Notes under the pieces: generated by a model
The model's database searches: none
Seen by the model: only the letters and a program-made list of their open reading frames with translations
Told to the model about the DNA's origin: nothing
Source of the DNA: Stercorarius parasiticus
Taxonomy: Eukaryota; Chordata; Aves; Charadriiformes; Stercorariidae
Length of the DNA stretch: 64,000 nt
Direction: 5' to 3'
Assembly: GCA_013396915.1 (NCBI GenBank)
Contig: VWZL01000904.1
Coordinates: forward strand, 885,892 to 949,891
Translations under genes and position numbers: made by a program
Part shown: positions 46,549 to 58,940 of the stretch, piece by piece
Layout of the letters: the number at the start of each line of letters is the position of its first letter
How positions within the stretch are numbered: the stretch's first letter is position 1

Positions 46549-46698
46549 TGGTCTTTATCTCAACCCACGAGTTTTTTCTCTTTCTCTTTCCCTTTCCCCT
46601 CCTTTTCTCCTTTTTCTCCCTGCCCTTCTGGGGAAAAGGGGGAGAACCGCATGAGCGGCTGGGTGGTCCTAATTGCCGGCTGGGGTTAAACCACGACA

Positions 46699-47375
46699 CC
46701 CTTGTAAGGGATCGTATTTTATTCTTTCTTATGAGCTTCTGTGACCTCCACAAGCTCTGAATTCAGTCCTGTGATGGCGCCCAAAATGGCCACAATGTTT
46801 CTAGGAATAATTATATATGAATCTCTTCCTTGCATCCAATATGACTTTCTCTGTGGTAACTGTGTTTAAATTACATTCATTGTAATTTGAAAAAGTATTT
46901 TTTTATATGTTGTTGGGCCACAGAATACAGAATTTGGACACAGAGCGAGTAAATTCTGATTTTACTATTCCCCCCCCNNNNTTAAGCCCCCCCCCCCCCC
47001 CCCCGGCCTTTCAAGAGGTTAACTGTTCTTTCTGTTAACTACACTTTCTTTACAATTTTAGTATTTATGCTTTTTTTTAAGGAGGTGTTAATTCTGTATT
47101 TTTGGTATGTGTTGGATTATTAGAGGCACATATATTAGATGTGTTTATATACACCGTGAATATTATAACTAGGAAATAATTTATATTTTCCTTTAATATT
47201 TCTGTGCTAAATTTAAGAAAGCCTCACAAAGAAATTTGGAGTTACCATCTAGGATAATTTGCTGATAGAACTCCTAGAATCAGATGTTAAATGAACAATG
47301 CACCCATTTATAATCAGTTAACTCAAGCATAATGATCCCAGGTGTGGAATGCTTACTTTTCAAACTGTATATTCA
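46699..47375. other. Stretch with poly-C and a 4-N gap
   Basis: Poly-C tracts flank an assembly gap at 46978-46981. No gene or other repeat is recognised. Confidence 0.5.
46971..47004. repeat. Poly-C tract interrupted by a 4-N gap
   Basis: Seven C, four N (46978-46981), 'ttaag', then 18 C (46987-47004). The true length is uncertain because such tracts fail in sequencing. Confidence 0.85.
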
Positions 47376-47630
47376 GATAAGAGTGAGGGATTTTTAGGTT
47401 GAATATTAGGGAGAAAAAACAACAACACGAGACGACCATTTTTGACAGTAAAGTAACAGCACTTGTTTATTTTGCCTAAGGAAGTTGTAGATCATCTTGG
47501 CTTTGGCGGTGCTTAAAAAGAGACCAGAAAGCATTTGTCAAGAGTGCTGTAGGTAAAGATGTACCTGCTTTGGACCATAAAGATTAATTTGGAGACCTCT
47601 TAAATTCCCTTACTCTTTCTGATTCTGTTT
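47376..47630 (+). mobile_element. Old CR1 LINE 3' end
   Basis: Sense, diverged CR1. The order is 'tttttaggttgaatattagggagaaaa', 'tttgcctaaggaagttgtagat', 'ggtgcttaaaaagagaccagaaagcatttgtcaag', 'tttggagacctcttaaattccctta' and a degraded octamer end 'tgattctgttt'. This is the end of ORF2 plus the 3' untranslated tail. Its level of decay places it between the young CR1-Y-like copies and the L3-like remnants. Confidence 0.7.
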
Positions 47631-50600
47631 AAGAATTAGGATTTCTCTGTAATGATGTTCCATAGTCCCTGCAAAACAATTTGCAGAAATGAAGAATATA
47701 TATCTTAAGAATACTTTGTGTTATTATTGAAGAACTTATATTGGCTTTGTAAAGTCCTTTTATGCAGTTATATTATAATATGATGTACAGTGTTTATGAT
47801 GTTCTTTTCTCATGAATACTAAGTAATTTTCTCTTTTTGTGGGGTGATATTGTAAGAAGATTAGTTGGGAGAAATCAGAAGTAGTTTGTTCATTCACTCA
47901 TTCTCCGTGCTGGTGATTCATAATACTGTTTTCTTTTGTACAGTGGAAGTGATATCAAGAGAGAGAATATTTCAAATTCTTTTCATATGTTCTTTAACAA
48001 ATCCTTTGCATTTTTTTGCAGTTCAACATAAACTTTTCTATTTCCTGCCTCTAGTGTTTAATTTTCTATAACGCTTGTTAGATTTCTGTGTGTCGGAGTT
48101 GAGTTTGGGAAAAGGGGGTTATAAGTAAAGTTTCATTATCATAGAATTTATATATGTGAGTAATGAAATACTAAAACTTTTTAATGAATTTTAAATTTTT
48201 TTTTAATGTATCTTTTCTCTCAAAGGATCCTCCTTATTGTATGAAAAAAATAGTTGAAACAATTGACTGCTGAAACTTCAGATTGCTTCCAATGAAAAGT
48301 GTACCCATCCAAAATTGTACCATTGAGCCCTGTTATAGCCTTTCACTTTTGGCCAAATGGGACAAAGTAAGCTCAACATTGGCTGCGAAAGAGATGAGGA
48401 GAGATTCTTCATTTATACTGCTTTTTCTTTCTTGCCTTTTCTACTAGAATTTTATCTGCTACAAAGAGAGTCTGCCAGAAGTTCTGGTGTTAAGAATCTG
48501 CAGAACTCCAGAATGCTCTGGGCAATGTTCCTGCCAAAACCATAGTTAGATTCTAGAAAAATATATCTTCAAATGGAAAGGGAGTGTAAATATAGAAAAG
48601 TTGATAATTGGATACTGAAAGGAATTACATACTCATTTACAGAAATTTTGGCCTGTAATCCATTTGCTTTCCTTTTTGTCAACATTTGGAAAAGTATTCT
48701 CTTGAATGTAAAACAGCAGTCAAGAATTTAGAACCTAAATGTAAGTAATTTTTCTGGCTCCAGAGAGGACATTGACTATCCTATGAGATATGTTTCAGAA
48801 CCTTTTTTGTGTGAGATTTTGGAATGGCAGCAGTACCACATTAAATAGTGTAGAACACCATACTAAGTGGTTGAAGTGTGTGTAAGTTGTTCTTGCAGTG
48901 AAAAGCAAATTTTTGTGTATGTGATCTTATTTAGACTGTGAACTTAGAACACAGTCAAGTCTGCGTTGCTGCCCTACACGGATTTACTGATTAAGATGCT
49001 GTGATAATTTAAAAAATATCCTTGTAGTCAGTAGCCAGAATAGGTGTTGTCTGAGTATAGGACCTTGAAACTGATTTTTATTATTACTTAACATTTTTAA
49101 TTAACGTTTTTAAAAAAGTATACTGAAATATTTTATTCTGGAAATACAATAGAAATATTTCAGGCTGACATATGGTATTTCCTTGATGTTTTAAGATGGA
49201 GGAATTTATGCTATTTAGCTTAGTTCTGCCACTTTGAAATATTTTTGCGTTTTGAGTCTCATAAGTTTGGACTTGACCTAAGGATGGATATGCACTTCCT
49301 CAAAGAAATAAATATAGCTTATTTCTACATGCACTTCTTCTGTAAGGTGTATTTTTTCTGTTGATTCTCTGTTTCCTTCTAGTGAAGGTGGGTCTCTGAT
49401 TTCACTTGGTATTTTCTTTGATGTTCCTTTAATTTAGAGAGTAGACAATGTATAGTCAACATTTCCAATGCATTTTTGAAGGTTTTTTTTTTATTTGAAT
49501 GTTGGTTTTATTGAAAAGTAGTATTAATCTTTTTATTTTTTAATAACTCAAAATATGAGATCTTTTTCTTGATTATCCTGGTAAGATTTAGAATTCAAGG
49601 TATTTTCTCTTAGTTTTCTGCTGTAGAATATGTAGTTAGTAAGAGAGAAAAGAAGAAATTAGTAATTCCTGCATCACATCAGCCAGTATACCTTCTCATT
49701 ACAAAGTATCACACCATATAGTATTTTTTATAACTGTATGCTCCCAGAGCTTTAATTGGAAGATTGTTCCAGAATCTCTCCTTGCAGGATCAGATACTAT
49801 CATTTTAGCCTGAATTTATTGGTGATCAATTGATTATTATACATACATAAATACATAGAGTGTGTTTATATAAAATTTATATTTTTTTTTCTGCTGTTAC
49901 TACTGTTTTTCTGTATCTTCCCTCCTAATACATTTGAAAATGCAGTGATATCCTTCCCAGTCTTCTTTTCATGTGAACCAAACAAAGCTCTTAGTAGAAT
50001 TAACATGTGACACTAACAATGTGATGCATTTTGACACTTCCATTTACTTAAATATTGTAGAAGTCTTAAATCAGTTAGCAATTGTTAGCAGTATGGAAAC
50101 ATCAGTCCGGTTTCTTGGGGTTAATGCCAATCTCAAATTTAGCTAAAACCTGTCAAAACTAGAAATAAAAGATGTCTTTGTCTGCTGACAAAGAAGAGGC
50201 TGACTTTGTTCGCTTTCTTTTTAAAACTAGTGGGGAGGAAATTAACTATGCATCTACACAATCACCAAAAATTGCTGCTTTTTCACTTCTTAAAAGGAAT
50301 CAATTGTGATGGAAAACTTTGCTGAAGAGTTACTTTCCACTTGTTTTGAGCTCAGTCATATCCAGATTTCTGCCTGACAGCTAAATCTGCATATATCCGG
50401 CTGCTTTGTCACATGAACTGTGGGGTGTTTGATTGTTTTTTTGGAAGACTGAAGAAGGTAAGGTCAGTTTCTGTGTTAATCTGGTCCCACCAGAAACAAT
50501 AGTTAGGCTTTTCTGCAAAAAATGATTTAGTTTTAGTCCACGTTTCTAAAATAATACTGATATTGAAATAGAATACCTGTTACCTGAAGTTTGTTCATAA

Positions 50601-53190
50601 AATAATTCAGACTGAAATATCAGAGATTGTTATCTTCAAGTATTCCAAATAACTTTTTATATGCAGCATGTGTTTTGCAGAGATACTGAAGTACAGAAAT
50701 GGTCATGCTAATCACGTAGATATCAAAGCAATAAATGCCCTTGTAAAAGGGGAAATACCTTAATCTGCCTTTGTGGTGGTTTGGATAAGAAGGATATAAT
50801 TTACGGTAACTACTGCCCAAATTCATTGAAGTTGGTAGAAAAGAGCAATGTATGTATGAAAATGCCTCCAGGGCAGTGGTCAGCCTTTTCCTTTGCTCCC
50901 TTTTTCTGTCTAAAATACAACTTTGTCACTTCAAGAATTGTAATGAGCAGCAAACTGGAATAGCCTCCAAATGTTTACATACTTCATCTCCATGTATGTA
51001 GATAACAGCATAACACTTTATCTTGGCCATTTCAAAATGTCAAACCCTTTATGCAGATTTAACTTCATCCTTTTCTATTAGGTCAATATTTCAAGATTAT
51101 TCAAAACCAGGCCTGGATGACTCCTTGTTTACTACTTTTATTGATGCTTTTGTACTTGCTACCTTATAACGCTAGTAATTCTTGAAATAGGGAAGTATTT
51201 TGAGACAGAAAAATAACCTAAACATTAATTCAGGTTTTTCTTTTTAATTTAAAATGTGATTCAATGAAAAACTGGATTTCTGTGTTCTACACCCTAAAAA
51301 GATAAAGGCCAATTTTTGTTCTGCTGTTGTTTTGTCTTCATTTGTGAAATGAGGTACTGTCCCTTAAAGTCAGGAGACAGTAAGGAATTTTCTAGTACCA
51401 CTTGCAGAAGTTCTAGTTTTGCAGCTTTATTTCTTCTTTCTAGGATAATTGATTGCAATAATGGAATGTTACTTGAAAGACAATAGCTTTTGGTAAATTT
51501 AACATAATAAAAAATGACACGGTATATTACATGCACAGCTAACAACTCAGTAACCTTACATGTAATTAAAAATGGAAAAGTCCACTTACTTGCCCCTTGG
51601 TGAGTACAACTCGTTCAAGTGCTACTTAAGAAATAACTTCTTTTGCTTATGTAATAATTTCTTTATTCTGGCAAAGAATATCTACTAAATGGGCACTGAT
51701 ATAACAGCTGATGCCACCGCTTTGTCTCTGCAAAGGTCTTTGGTAATTGGTGAAATTAAATTAGAATTAAAGCTCTATCAGCAAATGTAACTATGACAAT
51801 GGTAATGTACATGGGACCTGTTTACTGGGAAAGAGTATTAAAAATGGAGGCAAAGGATTATCAGAATCTTGGCCATAATTGCTCTTGCAAAACCCACATT
51901 ATTCTGCCCTGAATAATTTAGGAAAGAGAAGGAAGGAAACACTCTGCTTTTCCCAACTTCAGAACAGACCCAAGAGGTTCGTATTTGTCCAATGCAAGGT
52001 CAAGGTACTAGGGAAAAGGGCTGCTGAACCAGGTCCAAGCGTAACTTCGGAATCAGAGATCTTTGCGCTCTCAATAGAGCTGTGAGGGATACAAACCACC
52101 ACACAGTTACAGTTTGCTTTTTTGACAGGAAGATGTTTCATAAGTTATTCCCTGGCCTTGGAAATTATTCATACTCTGTATATGAGGGCTCAGGAACAAA
52201 TCTTTGAAGGCAGAAACAGGCACAAATTAGCAGAATGCTTGCATTGTATTAAACAGGGGAAAATGAGAGAATTGCCTATTATGGGTGTTGTTTTTCAAGA
52301 ATTTGTAAGGAATTAGCCGCCACAACTTTGTGGCAGCTTAATTTGCAGGAGTACATTGTTTGTAGATCATCCACTAAAAACACAGGTAGGATGGAAACAA
52401 ATTGCTCAAAGGAGAATGGAGAACACGACGTATATCTCCCCTAGCTCCATCAGTCATGCCCCAACTATGCGAGTGCTTTTTCACTTCTAAAAGGTAACAG
52501 TAAATGTATGTTCCATCTTCATCAAATGACTTTCATCAGCTTAACTTTTCTCATGCACAGTCTTTAGTGAGCTCGGTCATTTCTCCATGATCTGGATCAA
52601 CAAGTTATTTTCACAAAGACCTGATCATCATAGGTCCTTCCATTCACTAGTGAATAGATTCTGCTTTTGCTTCTTGAGGTGTTTCCACTGCACATTCATC
52701 TTGCCGTGCAAACTTTCACTTTTATTTAAAATGTCACACTGTGTTACATAACTCACTTGCTATGTGAGAGCTATACTTGCTCTATATTCATAGACTGGGG
52801 ATGAGAACATGTCCCAGAAAGCTTGGAAGGAGAGATACGAAAGATTAAAAGACAAATTGGCAAAAAACATACTTCTGAGTTCTTAGGGATTTTCTTTATT
52901 TTGATTCTCTATTAAAAAAAAATGTAAAAATCCGTTAACACTTTCCACCTTGTCATTTTAGAGCACATGAATAGAAGTTTAAATTTTCTGATTAATTTAA
53001 CTCTTAAATGCAACGTTGAATATGGTGCACCACTACTGCATTTTAATCGTTTATGAAAACAGGAGAAGAAACAAGTTAAAAACTACATATGTATGGCCAA
53101 AACAAATGTGTAACTGCAAAATTAAGTTACACAAAAAAGTGTTGCAGTCAAACACAGTATTTTCAAGAACAAGTTTATTTTCAGCAATAT
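47631..53190. other. Long unique AT-rich stretch
   Basis: About 5.6 kb without a recognisable exon, RNA gene or transposon. The small frames, for example 51879-52085 plus, carry no family motif. Confidence 0.4.
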
Positions 53191-53558
53191 TATAGAACCA
53201 TATAGAATACATTGGGTTGGAAGGGACCTTTAAAGGTCATCTAGTCCAACCCGCCCCTGCATCTTCAACTGGATCAGGTTGCTCAGAGCCCCATCCAGCC
53301 TGACCTTGGATGTTTCCAGGGATGGGGCATCCACCACCTCTCTTGGAAACCTGTACCCGTGTTTCACCACCCTCATTGTAAAAATGTCTTCCTTCTATCT
53401 AGTTTAAATTTTCCCTCTTTTAGTTTAAAACCATTACTTCTTGTCCTATCGCAACAGGCCCATCTTATAGGCCCCCTTTAGGTACTGGAAGGCCGCAATA
53501 AGGTCTCCCCAGAGCCTTCTCTTCTCCAGGCTGAACAACCCCAACATTCTCAGCCTGT
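53191..53558 (-). mobile_element. CR1 LINE 3' fragment (CR1-Y-like)
   Basis: Antisense CR1 of the same subfamily as those at 9081 and 42544. It has the reversed tail 'tatagaaccatatagaatacattgggttggaaggg', palindrome GACCTTTAAAGGTC at 53225-53238, 'caggttgctcagagccccatccagcctgaccttgga', 'tctcttctccaggctgaacaaccccaac', and truncation after 'ctcagcctgt'. The 'tagcagggacagggg'-type block after 'ccaaccc' is partly deleted. Confidence 0.92.
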
Positions 53559-56500
53559 AATGTACAATATTTTAGGATGATATTCTTTTAAAAAACAAGA
53601 ATTATAATTATGAAAAAGTGATTTAGCTTTTGACAACAACGTGAAGTAAACTGTGTCCTCAGTAAGATAGAGACAGTAACAAAGTAGAGAAAGTTGGCAG
53701 GTAGTAATTACCTTGTTGTTACCTTTTTACAACAGGAAAAACTGCAACATTGTAACTTGCTTAATTGGGGACTGAGTTTTCAAACATGTAGGATGCTTTT
53801 TTCCATATATGACAGAAGGTCTCAGATCAAAAAGGGAAATTACTTTTTAATCTTAACATTTCATTCACTCTTATCCATAAACATAGATCATACTAAGTGC
53901 TTGGCAGTCCTTCTAATTTGTTAATTTAATTATTACACTTCTGCAATGCTTCTCAGTAGTAAAAGATACTCAAATATTTCACCAAGCTAGAATGATTCTG
54001 TTGATCTCAAAGGAGCTATTGTATTGTATAATTAATACCAGCGTAATCAAAGTAAGGGTTTCTTTTGTATGTCACTAGAGCCCATTCCTACTCTACATGC
54101 TATAAAGGGACATGACTGCTTACAATACTGTAGAAACCAGATCTGTAAAACAGTTTTGTCAGGTTTTACTCATCTGCTTTGCACTAAAGCTAAGCACCCA
54201 TAATAATGTTTTTTATAGTAAAGTACACTCTTTCCTGTAATAAATAAGAAACCCCACAGGGATTCAAAATATATGAAATTACAAAATAATTACTTTAAAA
54301 AGGTGATTTTTACAACAGCAAATTATACCGAGTGGTAAAGTGCCATGGGTATATTGTATGTGAAAAACACATTGCCCGAGATAATTTTTAACTGATTTTG
54401 TTCTTTTTTTCTTCTGTGCCTGCAAAAATATTTCGTACCAGTTTCTTTATTTCAGTTCCATGTTCTCCATTTCATCTTGTAGCTTATTTTTTAGCAAAGG
54501 CAAGAAGCCCTCAGTACTAGCTCTTCTGAGTGCTATCATTTTCTAGGCATTCATCCTCAAGGTTAGCATTTATTAGTCCTAATGTTCCATATCTTCCCTC
54601 CTACTCCCTTGTACGTACCTTATTCAGTCTATCTGCAAAGCATTTTTGTTCTGTGCTTTCAGGTCCCTACTGTAAATTTGCCGATGCACATAAATAATTT
54701 ATGAAATTGCCACCTGTGGATATAAATTTTAAGTCCATTTGCACGTCTGAGTTAACATACCTCGGTATTCTTCTTTCTTCTACTCTGAACACTGTTGTTC
54801 GACTGGCGGTTTCTTGAGGTCTGTTTCAGCCTGTAAAACACCTAGTATATCAATAATATTTAAAAAAGATAATTATTTCATAAGTTTATGTGGTGAAATG
54901 TTGAAAGATTTTCTCCTTCCACTGTGATTTGTAAAAAAGGCAACCAAAGGACCTCTTTTCCTGATTTTCAATATTCATTTAACAAGGAGTATTATTTTAT
55001 TCCTTCTAAACAATGGACAGGAAACACATTCAGCTGTGTCCTACTAGTTTGTTGAGATTTCCAAAACTAAGCTCTTCTTCAGAGCTGTGCCCCAAGTGTT
55101 GTTTTGATCTTTTTTCCCCTATCAGGAAGGCAAGACTTATAGAGAGTGGTAATGATTTTTGTCAGTTAGGAAAAAAACACAGGCTTTTGGGCACACAAAC
55201 CCAGATCTTAAATGCAAGGAGCCCAGCTATATGACTTTATTAAATAAAAGATAGTACTTCTCCCTCCAAACCCTGACTTGTTTATATCCTTAAATCCTCA
55301 CAGCTGTTACCATACCATGACTTGACTTTACTGGCATTAATCTGGCATACAGAGTAAACTCTATAATGGCAGCAAGTGCATATTATTATATTTATCAGAT
55401 TCTTTTTTCAGTTGTGAAAATGTAGAACTTTACCTAAGCGTAGTAAATAATAAAGACTATATTAACAATGAATGATATTACTTACGTAATATCCCTGATA
55501 AGGCTACAGTCTTTGTCCTGCGGAGAGTTAAATTTACATTTCTATAGTATAAAAAGCATTGTTAAAAATATTCACTCTTTCCTTAAATTCTCGAACTTTA
55601 GGAAGATTCTGAAACTTCAGGACTTCTCTTGAACTTTTTTTTGCGGTTTTGAACTTGCATACTATATCGACTCATTGTAGGAACAGTCTAAGCAGGATAA
55701 TTTTTTGCTATGAGCAGGCTTGAGTACTGAGAAAGGCTGTGATAAGGAGAAAGGCTTATCTTGACATCTATTCCAAAAAAATCAAACAGTTCTGTAAAAA
55801 TTAAGCTGTCAATAGTATTTCTCGTATTTACTGTTATAGTAGGTGGAAAAAATATCAGAAACAAAGTATTTAATCTGTTCCAAAATGAACTGGAGAGGAG
55901 ATGAGGAAATTTATACAAAGGATATCTGTTACCTTTCTTTAGTATTTTTCCAGCTTTTCTACAGAAAAGTGTAGGTAGAACCAAAGATGTTAGTGGAGAA
56001 GCAAGGTTTCTCAAATGGACGGTCTCTGACAGAAGTAGTAAGAATGTATGTTCAAGTTTTATATTAGTAGTGCAATGTACTTTGGGTCTTTCCTATGACT
56101 CGTGTTACTTAATGTGCTATTATTAGCCAGAAAATGGAGGATGAACGGAGAGGTAGAAAGTTTTGCAAAAGACAAAAGACCATTTCTGCTACTTAAATTG
56201 GGAAGGTTGTGAAGTACTCCAGCAAGACTGACTTAGTGAGTTGAGTGGCATGATTGCAATAGAAATTCATCTGGATAGCTGCAAGGCATGACATCCTAAG
56301 TAATTATTAGAAATGTCTCTAAGTCCTAAAATTATAACCACTCAAACAAAATATGGTTGAATCACAGGAGCAATCAGACCAGCATCAGGAATGGGAACTA
56401 GTACATAAAACTAGCTAGCTATATAATTACAATGTGCTGTATGACTGAATTCATCTTGTTGCAGTTTTTTCTTGTGCGCTTCTGTGAGCCGATCTCCAGT

Positions 56501-56894
56501 TCTAAAAAAAAAAAAAAAAAAAAAAGTATGATAGAACACTCACTTGTGGTGAACAATGAGGAATACTAAAAGAAATCAAAATTGGGACCACAGCACATGC
56601 AATAAGGTTTTCTCCTTTTTTGTTTTCCTCTTGAAAGAAGCATCAACTGTAGCATGAGTGGTAGGTGACTCTAAAAATCATAACTAAAATTAACTTACCA
56701 TAAGAAAGGCAGAGACTTTAGAAAAAGAGTGGCATGAAATTGCAGAAGGCTTAAAACTATTTGAAATGTTGAGCTTCTGGATATCACTGGAACTGATGAT
56801 ATAACTTTACTTTGCAAAGATCCTGAAATCTGTGATAGTATGTAGGTAGGATTAGGTAATACCTGCTTCAATGTCGTAGCTGTTTAGTTAGCAC
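53559..56894. other. Long unique AT-rich stretch
   Basis: About 3.3 kb. A 22-A run lies at 56504-56525. No exon or transposon is recognised. The minus-strand frame at 55688-56014 has no motif. Confidence 0.4.
56504..56525. repeat. Poly-A tract
   Basis: 22 uninterrupted A. No AATAAA just upstream and no target duplication are visible, so a retrocopy origin is not supported. Confidence 0.9.
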
Positions 56895-56985
56895 AGTTGC
56901 CCAGGAGGCAAACTCTGCTTTATTTTAAACAAAGTGGTTTTGTGTAGTTCACCTCAGCGCTCTAACCACCATTCTGTGGAGAAGA
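56895..56985 (-). repeat. Possible tRNA-derived SINE remnant
   Basis: 'cacctcagcgctctaaccaccattctgtggag' at 56950-56981 is, on the minus strand, 'ggtggttagagcgctgaggtg'. That resembles the box-A region of old amniote tRNA-derived SINEs ('agtggttagagcactgacctg'). Box B and a tail are not clear. A weak call. Confidence 0.3.
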
Positions 56986-58775
56986 AGCCTTCATCTCACC
57001 TGTGAAACTGGACCTTTGGGTACTCAGTGCAAGATTCCTGCCTGCAGAAGGAAGGACGAGCAGTCTGCAGCTTTAAGTCCAGTGGGATAAGCAGGGGAAG
57101 CAAAACTCCCTGTTCTCTGGATGTTTCTAGACTTCAGTCAGTCATGTGGATTAAGCACATGCACACACCGATACGTTAGTGCTGTTATAGGGGCATGTAC
57201 TGCTGGGTGCTGCGTTTTGACTTCCTGTCTACAATGATAGATAGCCTCTCACCTTTGTGTCACTCAGATGTTTGTCCAAGTAGAATTAACACATTGTGAG
57301 GAATGGTTTAACCCGTCCTCAAAAAAATTCCAGTGATGAAGACCATGTAAGCTCCAGAAGAAATCTCTTCTGGTTTTCTTTTTGTTAATTGTAATATGAT
57401 ATGTTACCAGTAAAAGCAGGTGCCTTTCAATAATTTCTTGATGGAACAGTGAAAACACTGAAATGCTCCAATTTGATCATGCCATCTCAGTATTTCCCAG
57501 CATAAATTAATTTTCATCTCAAGTTTCTGGAACACAGCCAAATGAAGTGCCTCTGATATGATCAGTGGTTGTTGCAAGTCTGAAATCTGATTACTGTTTT
57601 TCTTGTAAAAGGAAACAAACTCCCATCAATCAAACCTGTGAGCCAGAAAGTGTGATCTTTTCAAATGATAACACAGTCCTTTACAGATGGTGTGTGTACT
57701 TAGTATTACAACTCTGGAGTAATTGTGACATGCCATCATCCTGTACAGATACAACCTGAAAATGTAGGTCTGAAGAATAGCCTAGGAATGAATGTTAAGG
57801 GAAATGGTTAGAGATGTGGGAAAACTCCCTCAAAACAGAATGAAACTACTGGGGCAGTGCATTTTTCAGTAAGCAGGAACCTCTGAAGTGATGGGAAGAT
57901 ACAAGGTATTTTGGAAAAACAAGCTTCAGCTTGGTCTGGGAAAGAAAGACAGATGAAGTCTGATCCAGAAACTGATATTTCAGCACAATCGGATGGTATC
58001 TAAGATTAAAATAAACTGAACTTGGTTAAGAAAGAGATGCAGAATAACAATGCATTCATTATTTAAGACACACATGAAAAATTTGTTATTTTAAAAGAAT
58101 TATTTTAGTACCATAATTGTCTGAACAAATGGGCTAATCAGTTAAATCTACATTAGCGTTGGAAATAAAAGGGAGATACAGAGATGTCTCTCTGCTTATT
58201 TTTTTTAATTTTACAGACCATAGTTAATTAATATGGAGAGCAAAATAACCATTGAAATGAAACGTTGGCTTTTCTCACAAAAAAGAAAAGTTATTGTGTA
58301 TGAAAGGGTTATGGAAAAATAGGAAGTACATGCAAATCCAAGCTTGTGTTTTACTTAGTTCTATTGGGTTGAAAGAATATTGAGCTATTTAGTAATAGCA
58401 AGCTTGTGTTAGGTTTTATATAAAAAGCAGCACAGGGGGATGAGACATCAACTTTGCTAGTGGCTTTCACTGGTAATCGGTGACGTAAGACTAGTTTTTA
58501 TACCCGGTAAACACAAGTTCTTTTCTGAAAAGGAATTTCTGTGTGTCTGTCTCATCCTGTTTTTCTGTTGTCTCCCCTCCTTTGCCCTAGGTTATTATTT
58601 AATCTGCTTCAGTTTTCATCTTCCAGAAGACCAGCTAGTGTTATTTTCTCTGACTTTCCTAGATGCCTTTGGTAGAGCTATTGAAAGTACAGGAGAGACA
58701 TTCTGTTTGGGTTTGGTTCTCATGCTGAACCTCTGCGCCATCTAATACCAGGCATGGGGAGCAATTACAGAAAGA
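56986..58775. other. Unique stretch
   Basis: Slightly GC-richer at 56990-57130. No exon or transposon is recognised. Confidence 0.4.
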
Positions 58776-58940
58776 TGCTTGCTCAGGGAAGCTGTGGATG
58801 CCCCATCCCTGGAAGTGTTCAAGGCCAGGCTGGATGGGGCTTTGAGCAGCCTGGTCTAGTGGGAGGTGTCCCTGCCCATGGCAGGGGATTTGGAACAAGA
58901 TGATCTTGAAGGTCCCTTCCAACCCGAACCATTCTATGAT
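58776..58940 (+). mobile_element. CR1 LINE 3' end
   Basis: Sense CR1 tail: 'agctgtggatgccccatccctggaagtgttcaaggccaggctggatggggctttgagcagcctggtctag', 'gtgtccctgcccatggcaggg', 'aagatgatcttgaaggtcccttccaaccc' and the octamer start 'ccattctatgat'. It is well preserved, 5'-truncated and non-coding. The tail block 'ggtgtccctgcccatggcaggg' differs from the CR1-Y-like copies, so it is another subfamily. Confidence 0.93.

Larger units (their letters stand above)
46200..46698 (+). mobile_element. Solo endogenous retrovirus LTR (avian ERV, ERVL-like)
   Basis: A 499-bp LTR is bounded by TGTC...GACA inverted ends and flanked by CCCTC (46195-46199) and CCCTT (46699-46703), a 5-bp target duplication with one mismatch. 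The start 'tgtcctgatttcagctgggg' and the end 'ggctggggttaaaccacgaca' are typical of bird ERV LTRs. In order it has a CRE-like GACGTCAT (46393-46400), a TATA box TATATAAA (46407-46414), a polyadenylation signal ATTAAA (46543-46548) and a pyrimidine-rich U5. No gag, pol or env remains, which implies recombination between two LTRs. The 5-bp duplication fits ERVL-like integration. Confidence 0.85.

Noticed and set aside
55688..56014. 108-codon minus-strand frame
   Set aside because: Hydrophobic and Phe/Ser-rich, as expected from AT-rich antisense sequence. No motif.
56504..56525. Poly-A tract considered as the tail of a processed pseudogene
   Set aside because: No open or recognisable coding sequence upstream, no AATAAA in the usual place and no flanking target duplication.
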